Below are positions 19,208 to 28,150 of a stretch of DNA of 64,000 bases, piece after piece. The stretch comes from JAJDTT01 sp022827025. Its GTDB lineage: Bacteria; Acidobacteriota; UBA6911; RPQK01; JAJDTT01. A program made the translations under genes and the position numbers. The stretch's first letter is position 1; each line of letters opens with the position of its first letter. Below the pieces are notes generated by a model that saw only the letters and a program-made list of their open reading frames with translations, was not told where the DNA came from and ran no database searches. The stretch lies in NCBI GenBank assembly GCA_965203535.1, contig OZ241897.1, positions 310,001 to 374,000 on the forward strand, written 5' to 3'.

Positions 19208-20029
19208 ATGAAAGCCAGTCTCCCTGCAATTTGCCTGTTGGTTGCCGGAGCGTTCGCATCCCCGGCCTGGGCCCGAATTCATTACGCTCAACTCGCGTTG
19301 GGTGGAAGCGATCCCGGGTTGTCCTACGAGTGCATCCTGATGGTCTCAAACAAGAGCCTCACCTCGCCCTGGGAAGGTGTGATCACGCTCCGGACCGGCC
19401 ACGACCAGGAGTGGGAGGGCGAATGGGCCGTCAACGGAGAGGACTTCAGCGGCCGCACCGGTTTCCCGGTCTCCTTGGAGCCTGCCGGATCCGCCGTCTT
19501 CACCGTCACCGGTGACGCCACGGTTCGGACAGGATACGTCGAGATTGACGGCGCCCCTTCTTTCTTTTTCGGTGACGTGGCGACATCGTTTTTCTACCAA
19601 CTGAAACAGAGTGGCGAACTGATCGATTCCGTCGGTTCCGGAATTGACGAAGCAGGGCTCTACTTCGCCTTTCCGGTCCAGCAAAGCGCCCGCATCAGAA
19701 CCGGATTCGCCTGGGTGGCGTCCGCCCACATCGTTCCCTTGAAACCTGAGGAAATCCGCGTCGGGGTCTTTGATGCCGACGGCGCCGTCTTCGAAATAAA
19801 AACCCTGCCGTACGAGGGGCACCAAGCCCGGTTCGTGGACGAGTTGTTCCCGGATCTCCCGGAGGATTTTCAGGGGACCATGATGGTCAATTCCGAAAAA
19901 TTCATCCATCTCACGGTGCTCCGGCAGGACACCTTGTCGTCGGGTGCGGTTCAGTTCACCAGCACGCCGGCGAACAGGTTGTGTTTCGAGGGTAACTGCG
20001 ACTTGGACGAAGTTGATCCTGAGGAATAG
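19208..20029 (+). CDS. Exported protein of unknown function, beta-rich
   Basis: A 273-aa protein with a clear signal peptide (MKASLPAICLLVAGAFASPA, cleavage after AWA) and a good ribosome-binding site (CCTGGAGGAAAAA). The mature chain is rich in alternating hydrophobic and polar residues and in Gly/Thr, suggesting beta-sandwich structure, and ends in an acidic tail (CDLDEVDPEE). No family is recognised. It looks like a stand-alone secreted protein; it is preceded by VapBC on the opposite strand and followed by a convergent O-antigen ligase. A short GCCGG/CCGGC hairpin at 20075-20091 between the two genes could end both transcripts. Confidence 0.7.
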   Translation: MKASLPAICLLVAGAFASPAWARIHYAQLALGGSDPGLSYECILMVSNKSLTSPWEGVITLRTGHDQEWEGEWAVNGEDFSGRTGFPVSLEPAGSAVFTVTGDATVRTGYVEIDGAPSFFFGDVATSFFYQLKQSGELIDSVGSGIDEAGLYFAFPVQQSARIRTGFAWVASAHIVPLKPEEIRVGVFDADGAVFEIKTLPYEGHQARFVDELFPDLPEDFQGTMMVNSEKFIHLTVLRQDTLSSGAVQFTSTPANRLCFEGNCDLDEVDPEE

Positions 20030-20099
20030 GCCTTCCCCTGAAAAGGACAACCTCGGTGGCGGATGAAGGATCGTGCCGGTTTTCCGCCGGCGGGTACCG

Positions 20100-21350
20100 T
20101 TATCCTCCTTCAGGTCCCGCCTGAGCCAGTTCCCGCCGCTGGACCGCATAAGGGGCCGTCAGGAAGAACAGCAGCAGGATCAGCACCTCCGAATCGCCGA
20201 AGTTGTACTCCAGGCAACCCGCCACGTGAAACGCCGCCGAGATGCAGAGTCCGTTCAGACTCAGGAAGCGGACCCATTCCGATTCGGACCGGAGCCACAT
20301 CCGGATCAGGTCCCGGATCAGGACGATCCAGAGCGCCAGCCAGAACGCCAGTCCCACGAGGCCGGTTTCGGCGGCGACCTGGAGGAAGTTGTTGTGCAGG
20401 TGCTGGTAGGCCCAGTCGGGGTATTCCTGGTGCGACCGATATTTGAGAACCTCCCGGTAGACCATGCCGGGTCCGACTCCCGTCCAGGGATGGTCGGCAA
20501 TGAGACGGGATCCGGACCGGACCATCTCCAGACGGACCTGGGTGGTCGTGTCGCTCAGATCCACGCCGGACAGGAGACGATCCCGAAACGGCGTCGGCAC
20601 CACAATCAACAGAGCCATCAGCGCCAGCAGCAACAGCAGCACCCGGGTCTTCTTCGTCACGACCACCAACAGGAGACCGCCGGCGGCCGCTCCCAGCCAG
20701 GCGTTGCGGGTGAAGGTCACCAGCAAGCTCCAGCTCAGGAGGAGCAACAGGAGCAATCCGAGGACCGGCAGGCGGCGCCATCCCGTCTCCTCCCGGTTTG
20801 CGGTCGAGGAGCCGGCCGCCGTGAAACGCTCCCGGCACAGAAAGACCCCCAGCGAGACGGCCCCCATCATGAGCTGGCCGGAAAAGGTCATCCAATGGCT
20901 CATGAACCCGGTGATCCGGTGCTGCAGATCCGGCTCCATCAGCCAGTAGTACTGCGCCAGGGCGTACACGGCGCTGGCGCCGACAACCCAATAAATGCGC
21001 CTCACGGTCCACTTCACGTGAACCGTCCCGAACCAGGTGAACATCAAGGGGACGAAGAGGAAGCGCACCAGTTTCTTGAGCGAGACCGAACTGGTCGCGG
21101 GGTCTTCCGAGAAGAGGACGGAGATCCCCATTGAAATCACAAAGAGAAGGAGCGGCAACGCGAAAGGTGGCCAACGGAGGCGCAGGCGCCGCCGCCGGAG
21201 GGTGTCGATGACCCAGAGGAGCAGGGCGACCCCAGCCAAAATGTACGCCGCCGCGATGGAGATGAGAGAGGCGACAATCGACGCCGCGGCGCACCACGGA
21301 ATCCAGCGCGCCTGGAAGAGACTGGAAATGCGCTGCATTGCCGATGTCAT
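20100..21350 (-). CDS. O-antigen ligase/polymerase-like membrane protein
   Basis: A 416-aa protein with ten to twelve predicted membrane helices and the large periplasmic loop typical of Wzy_C/WaaL proteins, containing the HPWTGVGPGMVYREV and HNNFLQVAAETGLVGL segments (HNxFL motif). Family members join undecaprenyl-linked polysaccharide to lipid A-core, or polymerise it, on the periplasmic side. The ATG at 21350 lies inside a remnant MITE end (21344-21371), so either the gene adopted a start within the repeat or the native start is the ATG at 21338. No Wzx or Wzy genes are adjacent. Confidence 0.85.
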   Translation of the reverse strand: MTSAMQRISSLFQARWIPWCAAASIVASLISIAAAYILAGVALLLWVIDTLRRRRLRLRWPPFALPLLLFVISMGISVLFSEDPATSSVSLKKLVRFLFVPLMFTWFGTVHVKWTVRRIYWVVGASAVYALAQYYWLMEPDLQHRITGFMSHWMTFSGQLMMGAVSLGVFLCRERFTAAGSSTANREETGWRRLPVLGLLLLLLLSWSLLVTFTRNAWLGAAAGGLLLVVVTKKTRVLLLLLALMALLIVVPTPFRDRLLSGVDLSDTTTQVRLEMVRSGSRLIADHPWTGVGPGMVYREVLKYRSHQEYPDWAYQHLHNNFLQVAAETGLVGLAFWLALWIVLIRDLIRMWLRSESEWVRFLSLNGLCISAAFHVAGCLEYNFGDSEVLILLLFFLTAPYAVQRRELAQAGPEGG

Positions 21351-21371
21351 TTCTACCGCGCAGACTCCTGG
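21344..21371 (-). repeat. Solo terminal end of the MITE family
   Basis: ATTTCTACCGCGCAGACTCC at 21349-21368 followed by TGG equals one inverted terminal end of the 166-bp element at 4872, 27808 and 48546. No matching second end is seen within 200 bases, so this is a decayed or deleted copy. Its outer boundary reads CTGG, as in the mini-copy at 25664. It overlaps the start codon of the O-antigen ligase gene on the minus strand. Confidence 0.75.
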
Positions 21372-21444
21372 CGTTTCCCACAGCCGGCTTCCGCTACCCG
21401 CGGGAGAGATTACGACTCCGCTTCCCCGTCCGCAACCTCCGCCG

Positions 21445-24213
21445 CTACCGGAACCTGACCTCGACCCGGGTCAGAACGGGGCTGGCTCCGCCATTTGGAG
21501 TTGCGAGCCGGGCGCGGTACTGAAGCCAGGAATCGGACGACTCGCCGCCTGAAACGGGACCCGGCTCCAGAATCCAGCTTCCGGAACCCGAGCGACCTCT
21601 CCAGGCCGCCTCCTCCAGAGAATCCTTGCTCTCGGCAGTCCGAATCTGGAGCGCGACCCCGGTTCCCAGGGGAACCTCCGCATCCCATCCGATGGAGATG
21701 GGACGGACGCCCGGTCCGAACCGGTGCGGCGGAGAGACGTAGGTCTCGGCCAACTCCCGCGTGTAGATGTTCCCCGGGTCGCGGAGCATCTGGCCGTGGG
21801 GACCCACTGTGGGAAGCCAGGTCCTGTCCTGGAGGGAAAAGCCGTCCGGCCCGTTCCAATAGAGGACCGACGGGGTCGTGTGCCGGATGGGTTCCCCGGG
21901 GCGATCGACGCTTCCGTCCCGCTTGTGGTTGAGCAGGAAGATGTCGATCCAGCCGTCGCCGTCGAAATCGGCGGCCAGGGAGGCGGTCCCCGAGTCCCCG
22001 GGCAGGTCCAGGCGGCGGTCCGGATCGAAGCCGGAGGCGCTTCCCCAGTAGAGGAAGCAGGGGATGCTCCGGGCGGTGTTGCTGGAGTAGTTGGGCACGA
22101 ACAGGTCCAGGAATCCGTCCCGGTCGAAGTCGGCCACGCTGGGGTCCAGGGCCGACATGTGCGGCAGCGGCCGGCCCTCTCTCAAACGGAAACCGTCCGC
22201 GGAGCCGTAGTAGATCCGGATCTCCCCTTCCTTGTTCCGGGGATAGTCGTTGACCGGCGCCACCAGGTCCAGCCAACCGTCCGAATTGAAGTCGGCGGTC
22301 TCCAGGTAGGGGACCCTTCCCTTCTCGATCAAGCGGTGATGATTCTTCCGAAACCCTTCCTCCGAACCATAGACCAGGTGCAGGCCATGCTTGGCGGAGC
22401 CACCGGCCAGGTCCAGGTATCCATCGCGGTTCCAGTCGGCCACCACCGGGGGAAATCCCAGACCACCGATGGGAATCACCTCGCGCCGCGCAGGGGAGAA
22501 ACCGAATTCCCCGCCGTAGAGGATCACGTAGCCGCGGCGGCCGTGGGCGTCGCCCTCGGCGGCGCCGATCACCAGGTCCAGGTAACCGTCGCGGTTCAGG
22601 TCGGCGGTGACCGCCCCCATTTCCGGGTCCTCAACCGAGAGGACGGCCCGGCGCCGGGGCTCGTAGCCGCCGGCTCCCCCATACCAGACATAGACCCCGT
22701 TGAGGGTCACCGGCCGGTCCAGCGCGTAGCGGGCCTCGGCCGAGACCAGGTCCACCCAGCCGTCGTCGTCCAGATCGGCCTGGGCGGTGCCCACCGTATA
22801 TCCGGCCCACAGTTGGCCGCGCCGCCGCGCCGTGTAGTTGCGCGTCCCGTCGCCCCAGTAGATGAAGTTGGGGTTGTAGCCGGTCCGGAGCCCCCCTTCC
22901 AGGTTGAAGAAGATCACGTCGGGGCGCCCGTCGTTGTCCACGTCGCCGATGCCGTTGCCGTGGGCGCTCCGGGTGTCCAGCATGGATTTGTGGGCCGGGA
23001 AGAATTTCCCTTCCCGGTTCCAGAAGACGAAGGACTGGACGTTCAGGTCGTTGAACGAGTGGTGGTTGCTCACCACCAGCTCGGGCCAGCCGTCCCCGTC
23101 CAGATCACCGGCGCTGACGCCCCTGGCGTGGACGGTGGCCAGAGGAGTCGGATCGGTCTCGGACAAACGCCCGTCACGGTTCCAGAAGACCAGGGAGTCG
23201 GTGTACCCGTTCCCGCTTCGGTCGGAAGAGGTCACGGCCAGATCCGGCAGCCCGTCCCGATTGAGATCCTGCACCGCCAACTGCCAAGGGTTCTCCACCT
23301 GAAGCCGCTGCCGGACCTTGAACCGGCTCGAAGCCGCCGCCATGACATGAACCCCCGATTCGACGGCCGCAACCAGCTCGATCCGTCCGTCCCGATCCAG
23401 ATCTCCCGCGCCCAGATGCCGTGCTTCCAGATCCAGGACGTGGGGCTTCTCCAGGTCCAACCCATCCTCCCCGGCTGCGTAGACGAAGACGCCGTTTCCG
23501 GTGGCCAGAACCAGATCAAGCGCATCGTCTCCGGCTAGGTCGGCGGCCAGGACCGCCGTTCCGGGCCCGGCGAGTGGGGACCGGCGATCCGGATCGAACC
23601 CATGGGCCGAATTCCAGTAGACGACCGAGTGGCTCGACTCCTTGTCCCGACCCGGATTGGCGCAAGCGATGGCCAGATCCGGCCATCCATCCCGGTTCCA
23701 GTCCCCGACGGCGGCTTCCCTGCCGGACCATGACCTCAGTTGCCGGCGCTCGGACACGGGGAACCGTCCCTCGGCCCCGTAGTAGATGAAGCTGTCGGAC
23801 TTGTTGGTGGTGCCGCCCGTTCCGTTGACCACCACCACGTCGCTGACGCCGTCCCGGTCCAGGTCGGCCACCAACCCCTCGACAGCCCCGTCCGTCGGGA
23901 AAGCGATCCTCCGGAGAGGATCGATGGTCTCGCCGTTGTTCAGGTAGACGTAGGCGTCTTCGTCTTCGCTGTGTCCGTGGCCGTTGGCCACGAACAGATC
24001 GATGTGACCGTCCCGGTTCAGATCCAAACGGTTGATCAGTTGGATCCGGCCGCGCCGGGAAACGTAGATGTTGGAGCCGGAGTCCCCGAACGTCCCCCGG
24101 GAAAAGGCTTGAAAGCCCTCGTGACGCCACACCCGGGCCCAAAGCCGGCCAGCCGCGCCCTCCCCGGCGAGAAACAACGCCGCCATCATTGCCACCACAA
24201 CCTTCAGCTTCAT
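21445..24213 (-). CDS. Exported FG-GAP/VCBS repeat beta-propeller protein
   Basis: A 922-aa secreted protein with a signal peptide (MKLKVVVAMMAALFLAGEGA). About thirteen calcium-binding loops of the pattern DxNxDGxxD recur along the chain, for example DLNRDGHIDLF, DLDRDGVSDVV, DWNRDGWPDLA, DVDNDGRPDVI, DFNSDGWLDLV and DFDGDGWIDIF, spaced by about 60 residues as in integrin-alpha-type propellers, probably two in tandem. The last 120 residues form a beta-rich domain rather than an anchor. Proteins of this kind bind partners or surfaces outside the cell; no catalytic site is visible. It diverges from lysA across a pyrimidine-rich spacer. Confidence 0.85.
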   Translation of the reverse strand: MKLKVVVAMMAALFLAGEGAAGRLWARVWRHEGFQAFSRGTFGDSGSNIYVSRRGRIQLINRLDLNRDGHIDLFVANGHGHSEDEDAYVYLNNGETIDPLRRIAFPTDGAVEGLVADLDRDGVSDVVVVNGTGGTTNKSDSFIYYGAEGRFPVSERRQLRSWSGREAAVGDWNRDGWPDLAIACANPGRDKESSHSVVYWNSAHGFDPDRRSPLAGPGTAVLAADLAGDDALDLVLATGNGVFVYAAGEDGLDLEKPHVLDLEARHLGAGDLDRDGRIELVAAVESGVHVMAAASSRFKVRQRLQVENPWQLAVQDLNRDGLPDLAVTSSDRSGNGYTDSLVFWNRDGRLSETDPTPLATVHARGVSAGDLDGDGWPELVVSNHHSFNDLNVQSFVFWNREGKFFPAHKSMLDTRSAHGNGIGDVDNDGRPDVIFFNLEGGLRTGYNPNFIYWGDGTRNYTARRRGQLWAGYTVGTAQADLDDDGWVDLVSAEARYALDRPVTLNGVYVWYGGAGGYEPRRRAVLSVEDPEMGAVTADLNRDGYLDLVIGAAEGDAHGRRGYVILYGGEFGFSPARREVIPIGGLGFPPVVADWNRDGYLDLAGGSAKHGLHLVYGSEEGFRKNHHRLIEKGRVPYLETADFNSDGWLDLVAPVNDYPRNKEGEIRIYYGSADGFRLREGRPLPHMSALDPSVADFDRDGFLDLFVPNYSSNTARSIPCFLYWGSASGFDPDRRLDLPGDSGTASLAADFDGDGWIDIFLLNHKRDGSVDRPGEPIRHTTPSVLYWNGPDGFSLQDRTWLPTVGPHGQMLRDPGNIYTRELAETYVSPPHRFGPGVRPISIGWDAEVPLGTGVALQIRTAESKDSLEEAAWRGRSGSGSWILEPGPVSGGESSDSWLQYRARLATPNGGASPVLTRVEVRFR

Positions 24214-24304
24214 TCCCGTTTCCTCTCCCGTGTCTCAAGTCTCTCCTTATCTTCTCTTTTCTCGTTCCTCATTTCCTCTCCCTTCTTTCTGCTACCATCC
24301 CGCC

Positions 24305-25549
24305 GTGACCGGTTTCGACGCCTTTCTCCATGACGGCGGGGAGCTCGCCTGCGAAGGGACTCCCCTGTCACGAATCGCCCGGCAGGCGGGGACTCCGAGC
24401 TACGTCTACAGCCGCCGGGCGATTCGTGACAGCTACCACCGGCTGAAAGACGCCTTCGCCACGGTGGATCCGTTGATCTGCTACTCCTTGAAGGCCAACG
24501 ACAACCTCTCCCTGTTGAGGGTTCTGCAGGAGGAGGGCAGCGGATTCGACGTGGTTTCGGGAGGAGAGCTCTTTCGGCTGCAGCGGATCGGCGCCGATCC
24601 CCGGCGCATCGTCTTCAGCGGCGTCGGCAAGACCGTCCAGGAGATGGAGATGGCCCTGGAGTGGGGGCTCTTCAGCATCAACGTCGAGTCCCGGCAGGAG
24701 TTGGAGACCCTGGCCCGGGTCAGCCGGAGGATGGGCCGCGAAGCCCGCGTGGCCGTCAGAATCAATCCGGACGTGGACGCCCGGACCCATCCCTACATCG
24801 CCACCGGACTGCACCAGCACAAGTTCGGCGTCGAGACGGACCAGATCGACGACCTGTTGGAGATCATCGAAAACTCCCCGGAAATCCGGCTCGTGGGCCT
24901 CGGATATCACATCGGTTCCCAGATCCTGGATGTCCAGCCGTTTCTGGACGCGTTCGAAAGGCTCAGGGAATGGGCCGACCGGATCCGGGACCGGGGGTTT
25001 CCCCTGGAACATCTGGATCTGGGCGGCGGCCTGGGAATCTCCTACCAGGGAGAAACGGGCCCGGATCTTCAACGTTACGCCGGGGCACTGGCTCAAACGG
25101 GGGAAGGCTACCGCATCGTCATGGAGCCGGGACGCTACCTGGTGGGAAACGCCGGCGTCCTGCTGACGCGCGTCCTCTACCGGAAGACCAATCGCGGCAA
25201 GGTTTTCCTGGTGGTGGACGCCGCCATGACCGACCTGCTTCGTCCCAGCCTCTACGGCGCCCGACACCAGATTCTTCCGGTGCGTCCGGATCGATCCTGG
25301 ATCACGGCCGACGTGGTGGGGCCGGTCTGCGAGAGCGGCGATTTCCTGGCCCGCGGCCAGCGCGTTCCCGACGCACACCCGGGAGACCTTTTGGCGGTGA
25401 TGAGCGCCGGCGCCTACGGATTTGTCCTATCCTCCAACTATAATTCCAGGCGGCGGGCTGCCGAAGTCCTGGTGGATGGAGATGAGTGGAGAGAGATCCG
25501 GGTCAGAGAATCGTTCGAGGATCTGGTCCGCGGCGAACCGCTTCCCTGA
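24305..25549 (+). CDS. lysA: Diaminopimelate decarboxylase
   Basis: A 414-aa PLP-dependent enzyme that converts meso-diaminopimelate to lysine, the last step of lysine synthesis, in the cytoplasm. The PLP lysine lies in YSLKAND at about residue 62, the phosphate-binding glycine loop is DLGGGLGISY near 241, and the conserved motifs GYHIGSQ, MEPGRYLV, CESGDFLA and GAYGFVLSSNYN are all present. The GTG at 24305 gives the family start (VTGFDAF); an ATG at 24230 would add 25 unlikely residues. It is apparently monocistronic, without dapF nearby. Confidence 0.93.
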   Translation: MTGFDAFLHDGGELACEGTPLSRIARQAGTPSYVYSRRAIRDSYHRLKDAFATVDPLICYSLKANDNLSLLRVLQEEGSGFDVVSGGELFRLQRIGADPRRIVFSGVGKTVQEMEMALEWGLFSINVESRQELETLARVSRRMGREARVAVRINPDVDARTHPYIATGLHQHKFGVETDQIDDLLEIIENSPEIRLVGLGYHIGSQILDVQPFLDAFERLREWADRIRDRGFPLEHLDLGGGLGISYQGETGPDLQRYAGALAQTGEGYRIVMEPGRYLVGNAGVLLTRVLYRKTNRGKVFLVVDAAMTDLLRPSLYGARHQILPVRPDRSWITADVVGPVCESGDFLARGQRVPDAHPGDLLAVMSAGAYGFVLSSNYNSRRRAAEVLVDGDEWREIRVRESFEDLVRGEPLP

Positions 25550-25663
25550 CGGCCTTCGCCGAAAATCGTGTCGTCGCTTTTCCGGCGGTCGTTCCGGAAG
25601 ACATCGGAGGGTTGACGGGGGCCGGGCCAGATCTCGGAATGGTTCCCCACACGCTTTGTTTGC

Positions 25664-25714
25664 CTGGGAGTCTGCGCGGTGGAGCAGATCAATCTCTGCC
25701 GCGCAGGCTCCTGG
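25664..25714. repeat. Mini-copy of the MITE (43-bp core) with CTGG direct repeats
   Basis: A 43-bp core from GAG at 25668 to CTC at 25710 is an almost perfect hairpin made of the two terminal ends of the 166-bp MITE with the middle deleted. It is flanked on both sides by CTGG (25664-25667 and 25711-25714) in direct orientation, which looks like a 4-bp target duplication. It lies about 85 bases before the TTG start of the YjbQ-like gene. Confidence 0.85.
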
Positions 25715-25799
25715 ATTGGTTTGACCGGGACGCGGCCGGTTCAATATCATGCCCAGTCAAATGGCGTCCCCGTTACGATAATTCGCAAGGAGCCGGGCA

Positions 25800-26873
25800 T
25801 TGTCCCTGGAAACTGACGTAACGCTGGAGATCGAACCCGAATCCCGCGTAGACGTGATCAACGTCCGGGAACGGATTCCGGATCGGATCCGCTCCCGGTT
25901 TTCCAGGTATTCCAAGGCGGTCTACTACTCCTACCACACCACGGCCGGCTACTTCGGTGAGAAGCTCTCGGCCCAGTTGAATCACAGCGGCGAGGCCCTG
26001 CGCGACTTCGTGCAGATGTTCCAGACCCTCTTCCCTTTCCGGCGGGGATACCGCCACGACCAGATGGAACTGCGCACCGAGTTGAGCCAGGAGCAGAAGG
26101 TCACGGAGCCGCATAACGCCGACTCCCACCTCACCTTCATCAGTTCCGGCCTCACCAATTGCGCGACCTATGAGAATCGCGACGATACTCCCGTCTACTT
26201 CGTGGACCTGGACGGCATCTGGAACGATGTCCGGCGCCGGCGCCGGACCACGGTGCTGGCTTTCAACGAGGAACAGGTGGTGGCTCGCGTGGGCCTCCCG
26301 GTCCCCGTGTCCCGTCACCCCATCGATTCCATCAACCTGATGGATCCCAACCTCGGTTTCTTCTCCCGGCTTCAGGATCTGATCCGCGAGCATCAGGTCG
26401 ATCGGGGGCGCATCGACATCTCCCTGGCCCCGGAAGAACGGAATGCGGGCCTCACCGTGAACGAGTACGAGACCCTGCTGATGAAACACGATCTGGCCAG
26501 GGTCCTGAGGAATCCCCTGCATTTCATGGCGAAGAGCGGCCGGCAGATGCTGGGAAACCCCAGGGCCATTCCGGGGAGGGCCAGGGACTACGCCAAGTAC
26601 GATCTGGTTCAGGTGATCAATCAGACCGTGGACGCCCTGGGATTGAGCGAATCGGTCTTCGAACGCCTGCTGCAGAGGTTCGTCAGGGCGCCCGCCGATC
26701 ACTTCCTGGGCATGGACCGCTCATTGATCCTGCTGGTCTCCAATACCCATGCCAACGGGAGCGGACGCGGCTCCATCGTCAATGGAATCTACCAGAGTCC
26801 CATCCTGGTGCAATGGGACCGGCCCGAATCCGAAACGCGGCGCCTGGAGATCTCCCTGGTCCGATTCGACTGA
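25800..26873 (+). CDS. Two-domain protein with N-terminal YjbQ/UPF0047-like domain
   Basis: A 357-aa protein. Residues about 15-165 resemble the YjbQ (UPF0047) family: YYSYHTTAGYFGEKLS near 41, then EPHNADSHLTFISSGLT near 103, then PVYFVDLDGIW. These are the conserved His/Asn/Asp blocks that bind metal in YjbQ-fold proteins, some linked to thiamine-phosphate synthase-like activity. The remaining 190 residues are not recognised and are longer than in normal YjbQ (about 140 aa). The start is TTG at 25800, supported by AAGGAG 7-8 bases upstream and the absence of an in-frame ATG. It converges on the next gene with a one-base gap. Confidence 0.55.
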   Translation: MSLETDVTLEIEPESRVDVINVRERIPDRIRSRFSRYSKAVYYSYHTTAGYFGEKLSAQLNHSGEALRDFVQMFQTLFPFRRGYRHDQMELRTELSQEQKVTEPHNADSHLTFISSGLTNCATYENRDDTPVYFVDLDGIWNDVRRRRRTTVLAFNEEQVVARVGLPVPVSRHPIDSINLMDPNLGFFSRLQDLIREHQVDRGRIDISLAPEERNAGLTVNEYETLLMKHDLARVLRNPLHFMAKSGRQMLGNPRAIPGRARDYAKYDLVQVINQTVDALGLSESVFERLLQRFVRAPADHFLGMDRSLILLVSNTHANGSGRGSIVNGIYQSPILVQWDRPESETRRLEISLVRFD

Positions 26874-26874
26874 T

Positions 26875-27792
26875 TCAATAGCCGCCCGTGCGGACCCACT
26901 CCAGAATCGTCCGGTAGGACGAGGACTCCCCGCTCCATCGAACGCCTCCGCCGTGTTGGCCGGAGCCCGACGCCTGAGTGCCCTTGGGAGGCTTCTCCCG
27001 CGTCGGCTTCAGCAACAGCAGGCTCCGCTCCGGCCGCTTCAGATCAACGACCCGCAACGCCGAACGATAGTAACTCCGCACCTCTTCCGGCCCGGCCCGT
27101 TCCTGCGCCGGCTCCAAGCGGAAGATGACGTGCGACTTGTGGCAGTCGAAGCAGGCCTTGTCATCGGCTCCGGACTTCTCCAGCAGCGGCAGCACGCGGT
27201 CCCGAAAGAACTCGAGGGAAGGGAGTGTCAGATCCGTCGCCAGGCCCTCTTCCGGGAGGTGGGCCAGGCTTTCCGCGACCGCCGGGAGGCCGCGCAGTTC
27301 AGACCGGCTTCGAACCAATGCGAGCGCCGACTCCGCCAGTGCGGGATCCGGGGCCCTCAACGCCTCGCTCAGGAGACTCACGAAACGGAGATCCTGCAAT
27401 CGTACCGGTTCCTCCCGAGCCAACTGCAGAATCGCCTTGCGCTTCCACGCGTCCTGGCTGCGAAAGGCCAGACTCAACCGCCTCCGGATCATGGCGAAGG
27501 ATTCCAGTCGCGGCGCCTCGAGACAGAGCCTGACGGCCGCCCGGAAGATTTCGGGATCCTTGGAGGCGAGGGACCGGAAGACCTTGATCTGAACCGGCCG
27601 GCGATCCAGCAATTCCGGAAACGCAGCCACCGCCCGGAACTCCCCAGCCCCGGCCTCGTCTGCCAGAAACAACCGCTCCACCGCGGCCGGATCCTCTTGG
27701 CCGGCCGCCGTGAACAGAAGAGGCCCCGCCCCCAACCCGGAAATCGCCAGCACTGCAAGCGGCAAAGGAACCAGAAGACCCATTATGACCAC
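26875..27792 (-). CDS. Exported alpha-helical protein with one c-type haem motif
   Basis: A 305-aa protein with a signal-like N terminus (MGLLVPLPLAVLAISGLGAG; start 27792 or 27783). The middle is made of short alpha-helical repeats resembling HEAT units (for example LRAPDPALAESALALVRSR). A single haem-binding CFDCH motif lies near residue 222, followed by a C-terminal block (PERSLLLLKPTREKP, then SYRTILEWVRTGG) like the end of PSCyt1-type cytochromes. It may be a periplasmic electron carrier or scaffold. A full MITE ends 15 bases upstream of the start. No family name is certain. Confidence 0.65.
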   Translation of the reverse strand: MVIMGLLVPLPLAVLAISGLGAGPLLFTAAGQEDPAAVERLFLADEAGAGEFRAVAAFPELLDRRPVQIKVFRSLASKDPEIFRAAVRLCLEAPRLESFAMIRRRLSLAFRSQDAWKRKAILQLAREEPVRLQDLRFVSLLSEALRAPDPALAESALALVRSRSELRGLPAVAESLAHLPEEGLATDLTLPSLEFFRDRVLPLLEKSGADDKACFDCHKSHVIFRLEPAQERAGPEEVRSYYRSALRVVDLKRPERSLLLLKPTREKPPKGTQASGSGQHGGGVRWSGESSSYRTILEWVRTGGY

Positions 27793-27807
27793 CGCGTCGA
27801 ATGCACT

Positions 27808-27973
27808 CTAGGAGCCTGCGCGGCAGAAATCAATCTACTGCGAAAGCGGAGAATCGGTCCATATTCGTGCGATTTCTCGGCGAATAGAACAACTATGCAC
27901 CTCAAAATCGTGAAAATCTGGCCTCGATTCTCCACTTTCTCGCTACGATCATTTCTACCGCGCAGACTCCTAG
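27808..27973 (-). repeat. MITE-like foldback element, full copy 2 (166 bp, inverted)
   Basis: The same 166-bp element as at 4872 and 48546 but in opposite orientation, with CTAG at both ends (27808-27811 and 27970-27973). It sits 15 bases upstream of the start of the haem-motif gene on the minus strand and about 175 bases upstream of the HEAT gene on the plus strand, so it occupies the divergent promoter region of both. The rest of that gap (27974-28150) holds only a ribosome-binding site. Confidence 0.9.
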
Positions 27974-28150
27974 CAGGAAATCTCGCTGCCAGATTCCCCA
28001 TGGCCGGAATCCTCTTCTTTTCTCTTCCCCGCCCCGGCAGGTCAGAGCCGTTTGTTATCTTGCAGGCCGTAGGTTGGTGAATTGCCGGTTGGACCATCGG
28101 GGAAACCAGTCCGGTCCCGAACCGTGACTGACACTCTGGAGGAAAGAGTC

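Noticed and set aside
24230..24304. Upstream ATG extension of lysA
   Set aside because: It adds a serine- and proline-rich stretch derived from the pyrimidine-rich intergenic DNA, not found in DAP decarboxylases; the GTG at 24305 fits the family.
25714..25750. Similarity between sequence next to the mini-MITE and next to MITE copy 3 (both can be read as DWFDxDxAG)
   Set aside because: The match is short, lies on different sides and at different distances from the elements, and does not extend; chance similarity is the simpler explanation.
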